Part shown: one piece after another, positions 60,787 through 64,000 of the stretch
Numbering within the stretch: position 1 is the stretch's first letter
Layout: each line of letters opens with the position of its first letter
Origin: Antedon mediterranea
Taxonomy: Eukaryota; Echinodermata; Crinoidea; Comatulida; Antedonidae
DNA length: 64,000 bases
Assembly (NCBI RefSeq): GCF_964355755.1
Contig: NC_092674.1
Span: 1,059,001 to 1,123,000, forward strand
Direction of reading: 5' to 3'
The notes under the pieces: generated by a model
The model's input: the letters and a program-made list of their open reading frames with translations, nothing else
Database searches by the model: none
What the model was told of the DNA's origin: nothing
Position numbers and translations under genes: made by a program

Positions 60787-62086
60787 CAGGGGCGCAGCCA
60801 GTGGGGGGGTCACAGGGGTCCTGACCCACCCTTTTTTTTAGAAAAAATAAATAAAAACATGAGACAACAATACAGATCAAATCATCCTGGAGATACTGTG
60901 GAAGATTACTACCGAGCAGTATTACCAAATCAACTTCTTGATTACAAACCGAGTTAAAAACCTGTTTTTCTGCCGATAACAGGCCATGCTTTAAAATATT
61001 TGGCGTAGCACCCGAGTCTATCGTGAAGTGTAATGTTGAAGAAGTCTTCAAGGAACTTGAATTTGGTACGATGATCTGCCAAGACACGAACATCTTCATT
61101 CCGAGCTTCAGTGATGGAAGCGACTGTGTAAAATTAGCGGATCCAGATGTGTTCCCGAATCTTCTCTATGCCCGTAACGTCTGCTGAAGCTGAGCGGAGT
61201 TTTTCGACTTTATGGAGAACGAAAACCTGTTTGGGAAATCACATGTCTTATGAGCAGCTTTCGGGATTGTGCCTCATGAACATACACTTTAACATGAACA
61301 TTAATACAGAGAATGTCATTCGCGAATTCTGTCTCCAAGCCAAAAAGAATGTTCCAAACTTATGTTTAAAGATGCATCACGCGATGTCAAGAGCGCCGTT
61401 ATAGTAACTAAAATAAAATGTATGATAATAATTTAGAAGTTAGTTATTACAATTATGTATAAGCTATCACCTATACTATACATTCGAACAAAATAGGTAT
61501 ATTTTTAAACAAAATATTGTATGTACTGGGTATGATAAGCGTCTCACATACACACGGAGCCAAGATAGCTTCTTGGACTTGCACAGTGTATGAACTCTAA
61601 CCTTACGGTTCTCATTTAAAAATATTACTCCCTCCATGCTATCATTCTAATTTCTTTTTTCAAACTTTTGCATCTCTACGTTCATTTCATGCAACTTTTG
61701 TATTGGTGAAAAGGGAGGAATTCAAATAATTCCTCCTCTGAGTTTACAGCCTCTCTACACAAATCAACAAACAAGCAAGAAAAAAAGTGTTTGTCTGTGG
61801 CAGCCTGGAATATAAAAATGTTCTGTAATGAAAATGAGAGTTGTTTTTTGTTTTCTTTGTTTCAGTTTATTAGTGTTAACATTGTCATATTTGTGTGTGC
61901 GTAAACCGATTCAAATGATCTAGATTGCCCTAGACCGCCAAAGCTTCCAGTTCGCCCCCTGGACCCCAACTGGGGGCCCTTTTGGCAGCCCCCTGGCCCC
62001 CAGCAGCCCATGGTTGCTTGCTTCGCTCGCAAAATACTCACATATTGGTTGACCCCCCCTTTAATTCTTTGCTGGCTGCGCCCCTG
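60787..62086 (+). mobile_element. Decayed hAT transposon
   Basis: Terminal inverted repeats CAGGGGCGCAGCCAG (60787-60801) and CTGGCTGCGCCCCTG (62072-62086) start with the CAGGG typical of hAT elements. Only GGGGT is duplicated on both sides, so the usual 8-bp target copy is eroded or the ends are slightly off. Inside is a fragment of the C-terminal hAT dimerisation domain. At 1.3 kb it is an internally deleted copy. Confidence 0.8.
61147..61404 (+). pseudogene. hAT transposase C-terminal dimerisation fragment
   Basis: The frame encodes MPVTSAEAERSFSTLWRTKT followed by MSYEQLSGLCLMNIH, the hAT dimerisation signature (SxAxxERxFS...L..MS...L..L..L.I). The catalytic part and zinc finger are missing. 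The match to ZMYM1-like hAT proteins is from memory. Confidence 0.8.
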
Positions 62087-63158
62087 GGGGTAGGTACGAA
62101 ACGACCTGAATCATTAATACGGATCATTCATATAGTACAGCTAGGCCTAGTCCTACCAACATTAGACTCCTTGCACGAAGCAGGTCTCACACACAGACAC
62201 CACATCGGTGGTGAAAACCAACTGTCATATTATGGCATCCTTTAGGCCTAGCTAGGCTAGCCTAGGTATATACAGAGCGGGCCCACAAGTTAGGCTTAGG
62301 CCTGATACTAATACAGTATATACAATACTTTATATGAATGATGAATTTCAATACGGACATTATAAATGCATAATAAACAGATATAAAATACCAAAATATT
62401 ACATGTTACTTTTTTTCGACTGCTCCTCCTCCATCGCTCTTTTTGCGTCCCATATACGGTATAGAACGCCATCTGTGCATTTATAAATATTGGCATAAAT
62501 TTGAATGAGTTTTTAAACAATTTGGCCTGAATAAAAGAAGCAATGACTAAATTTCACATTTCATTGTTTTTATTTATTTGGCAAGAATATGTCATTTTAA
62601 CTAAACAAGCATTTTTAAATATTAATATTGGTGTATGTAACAATAACACTGTGGCTGGAAATATGTCATAATGTAGGCCTATACAATATTTATTAAACCA
62701 ATTTTCACAGTAGATAATAATTTACAACAATGAATTACAGAAGTAAAACAAGAAAACACTGACAATAAAAACAGAAAGAGTAATATAAAGCCCAACAATC
62801 ACATAATGAATGACGGGTCACAGGAATGATTGCGTGTGATTTTGATTACATAAAGTACCTCCACCGTACAATAACTTCCTTTTTTATACATACTTGTAAG
62901 TTAAAAAATTCTATAAAATGCATGATTAAATGCAATATCTATCAGAATAAATTGTGAATAATATATAACTTTAATTATTTATAACAAAGAAACATAATAC
63001 AACAGCAATGTTCATTCAAAACACCAGATAAAACTTCAATTTGGAATAAATAGGATCGGACCGCTATATATAATAATAATATTGCGCGTAGCAGACGGCA
63101 GAACAATGCGACAAATGCACGCGAGTATACTGCGTGTTTTGGACGAAATGATGATAAA
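62087..63158. other. Intergenic region after the hAT element
   Basis: AT-rich, with AGGCCTAG clusters near 62140-62310. No supported gene. The part next to 63159 is presumably the 3' UTR of the minus-strand PPxY gene. Confidence 0.5.
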
Positions 63159-63323
63159 CTAATAACGAAAATTTGGTCGCAGGTCAAGATAATCTGTGTC
63201 GTAAGGAGTGTAAGATGGCGGTGGAGGGTTATTTTCCCACAGACCTGGGTGCTGGGGGTGCTGCTGCTGTTGCTGTTGTTGTTGTTGTCGTTGGTGTCGT
63301 TTTGGTCGTCGTTTTTGTTTTCT

Positions 63324-63355
<32 letters not shown>

Positions 63356-63600
63356 GCGGTGGTACTTTCGTTACATAGAAAGCGGTATCGTCCTGGAGGT
63401 GAACTTGATGCTGAGGAGGAGGCATCGCTTTCAGATATGGTGACTCTGTTGCAGCTGCGGCTGCGCCGATACTTGATTCGTACGTCGGTGGTGGTTTCAA
63501 CATGTCACCTAATGCTTCGTAGATATGATTGTGATCTCCACCGTTTAATTGTGCAATATCAGTCTCGTATTGATTTGGAGATGAAACGACTGGTTTTGTT
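63159..63600 (-). CDS. C-terminal exon of a polyQ/PPxY protein (partial)
   Basis: Last exon of a minus-strand gene continuing beyond the window. The acceptor TTTCAG lies at 63601-63606, and 147 codons run to TAG at 63159. Features in order: HNHIYEALGD, PPPTYESS (PPxY), an Ala run, two polyglutamine tracts of about 11 and 9 residues separated by a basic RKQKRRPKRHQR block, then PPPPSYTPYD (second PPxY) and the C-terminus DLRPNFRY. PPxY motifs recruit WW-domain proteins such as NEDD4-type ligases (established). The layout resembles cytoplasmic tails of small membrane adaptors, but I do not recognise the gene. The GTT/GCT-rich plus strand produces long Val/Leu shadow frames. Confidence 0.75.
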
Positions 63601-63654
63601 CTGAAAGATCAGAGACAACAAACAAAGAAAATAATTATTATATAAAATAGTGAC

Positions 63655-63990
63655 GATTGTTTTAATAGCGTGTGCGACGTATGGTAGGAAGGATTTGGGA
63701 GCAAACGTCACAACGCGTACGTACGTACGTGGTTTGTTGTTTGTACGTAAAGCTTGGTTCCCACTAGAACGTAACGCAAGGACGTAAACGCAACGCAATC
63801 ATTTTAACCAATGACAAGCGAAGTTATAGACAGTTAGCAATCACAAGCGAATAAGCCATCGCTTGTGATTGGTCAATTCACTTGCGTTGCGTTACGTCCT
63901 TGCGTTGCGTCGCTAGTGGGAACCACGCTTGCGCGTCGTGACGTTTGCTCCCAAACCCTTCCCATCATGCATTGTGTAAGCTATTTGCGA
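63655..63990. mobile_element. Nested pair of MITEs
   Basis: Outer element: AATAGCGTGTGCGACGTATG ... GATTTGGGAGCAAACGTCAC on the left, inverted as GTGACGTTTGCTCCCAAACC ... GCATTGTGTAAGCTATT on the right. Inner element 63751-63930: AAGCTTGGTTCCCACTAG ... ACGCAAGGACGTAA with the inverted partner TTACGTCCTTGCGTTGCG ... CTAGTGGGAACCACGCTT. The outer family recurs at 34245, the inner one at 27643. It lies in the intron 5' of the PPxY exon. Confidence 0.75.
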
Positions 63991-64000
63991 TAAACCTTAT

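Noticed and set aside
63173-63604. Plus-strand Val/Leu-rich frame resembling a membrane protein
   Set aside because: It is the complement of CAG/CAA polyglutamine codons; the minus-strand exon has a splice acceptor, PPxY motifs and normal codon use.

Overview
The window looks like nuclear DNA of an invertebrate deuterostome, most likely an echinoderm. It is AT-rich, its genes are split into many short GT-AG exons, and the introns and spacers carry tRNA-derived SINEs, LINE and Penelope remnants, hAT and MITE copies and a very frequent TAGGCCTA palindrome. The phylum is inferred from general character; no search was run.

Region 1 (2.2-39.2 kb, + strand) is a tandem cluster of single-pass membrane receptors. 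The repeated module is [YWTD/LDLR class B beta-propeller] - [EGF-like] - [second YWTD-type propeller]. I reconstructed four modules exon by exon. Modules A and B join in frame into one gene (2260-17947, predicted 1645 aa). Module C is a complete gene (20183-26382, 814 aa). Module D is a diverged gene (27387-39198) with an added Thr/Pro stalk. Modules share exon sizes and phases, but the cytoplasmic tails are unrelated, and those of B and C contain in-frame tandem repeats. A 61-bp minisatellite containing an exon end plus its 5' splice site has about 24, 10 and 2 units in A, B and C, and none in D. In gene D a coding exon is interrupted by a 3.3-kb transposon with about 670-bp terminal inverted repeats. 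That element encodes an XPG/PIN-like putative nuclease, and its two ends could be spliced out in frame.

Region 2 (39.2-41.4 kb) is a tandem, palindrome-rich satellite, also seen at 48.9-49.3 kb. Region 3 (41.6-47.7 kb, + strand) is a ten-exon gene (1313 aa) of a DUF6729-type family with transposase-like acidic motifs, behind a promoter with repeated CCAAT and CRE-like boxes.

Region 4 (49.8-60.5 kb, - strand) is a complete 19-exon PEX1 gene (1422 aa), the peroxisomal AAA+ ATPase. Its introns hold four tRNA-derived SINEs and two MITE copies. Region 5 (60.8-62.1 kb) is a decayed hAT transposon. The window ends with the last exon (63.16-63.60 kb, - strand) of a gene whose product has polyglutamine tracts and PPxY motifs, followed by a nested pair of MITEs.

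All exon models come from reading splice sites and frames by eye. The summed coding lengths of the AB, C, DUF6729 and PEX1 models are exact multiples of three with no internal stop seen, which supports the models but does not replace transcript data.
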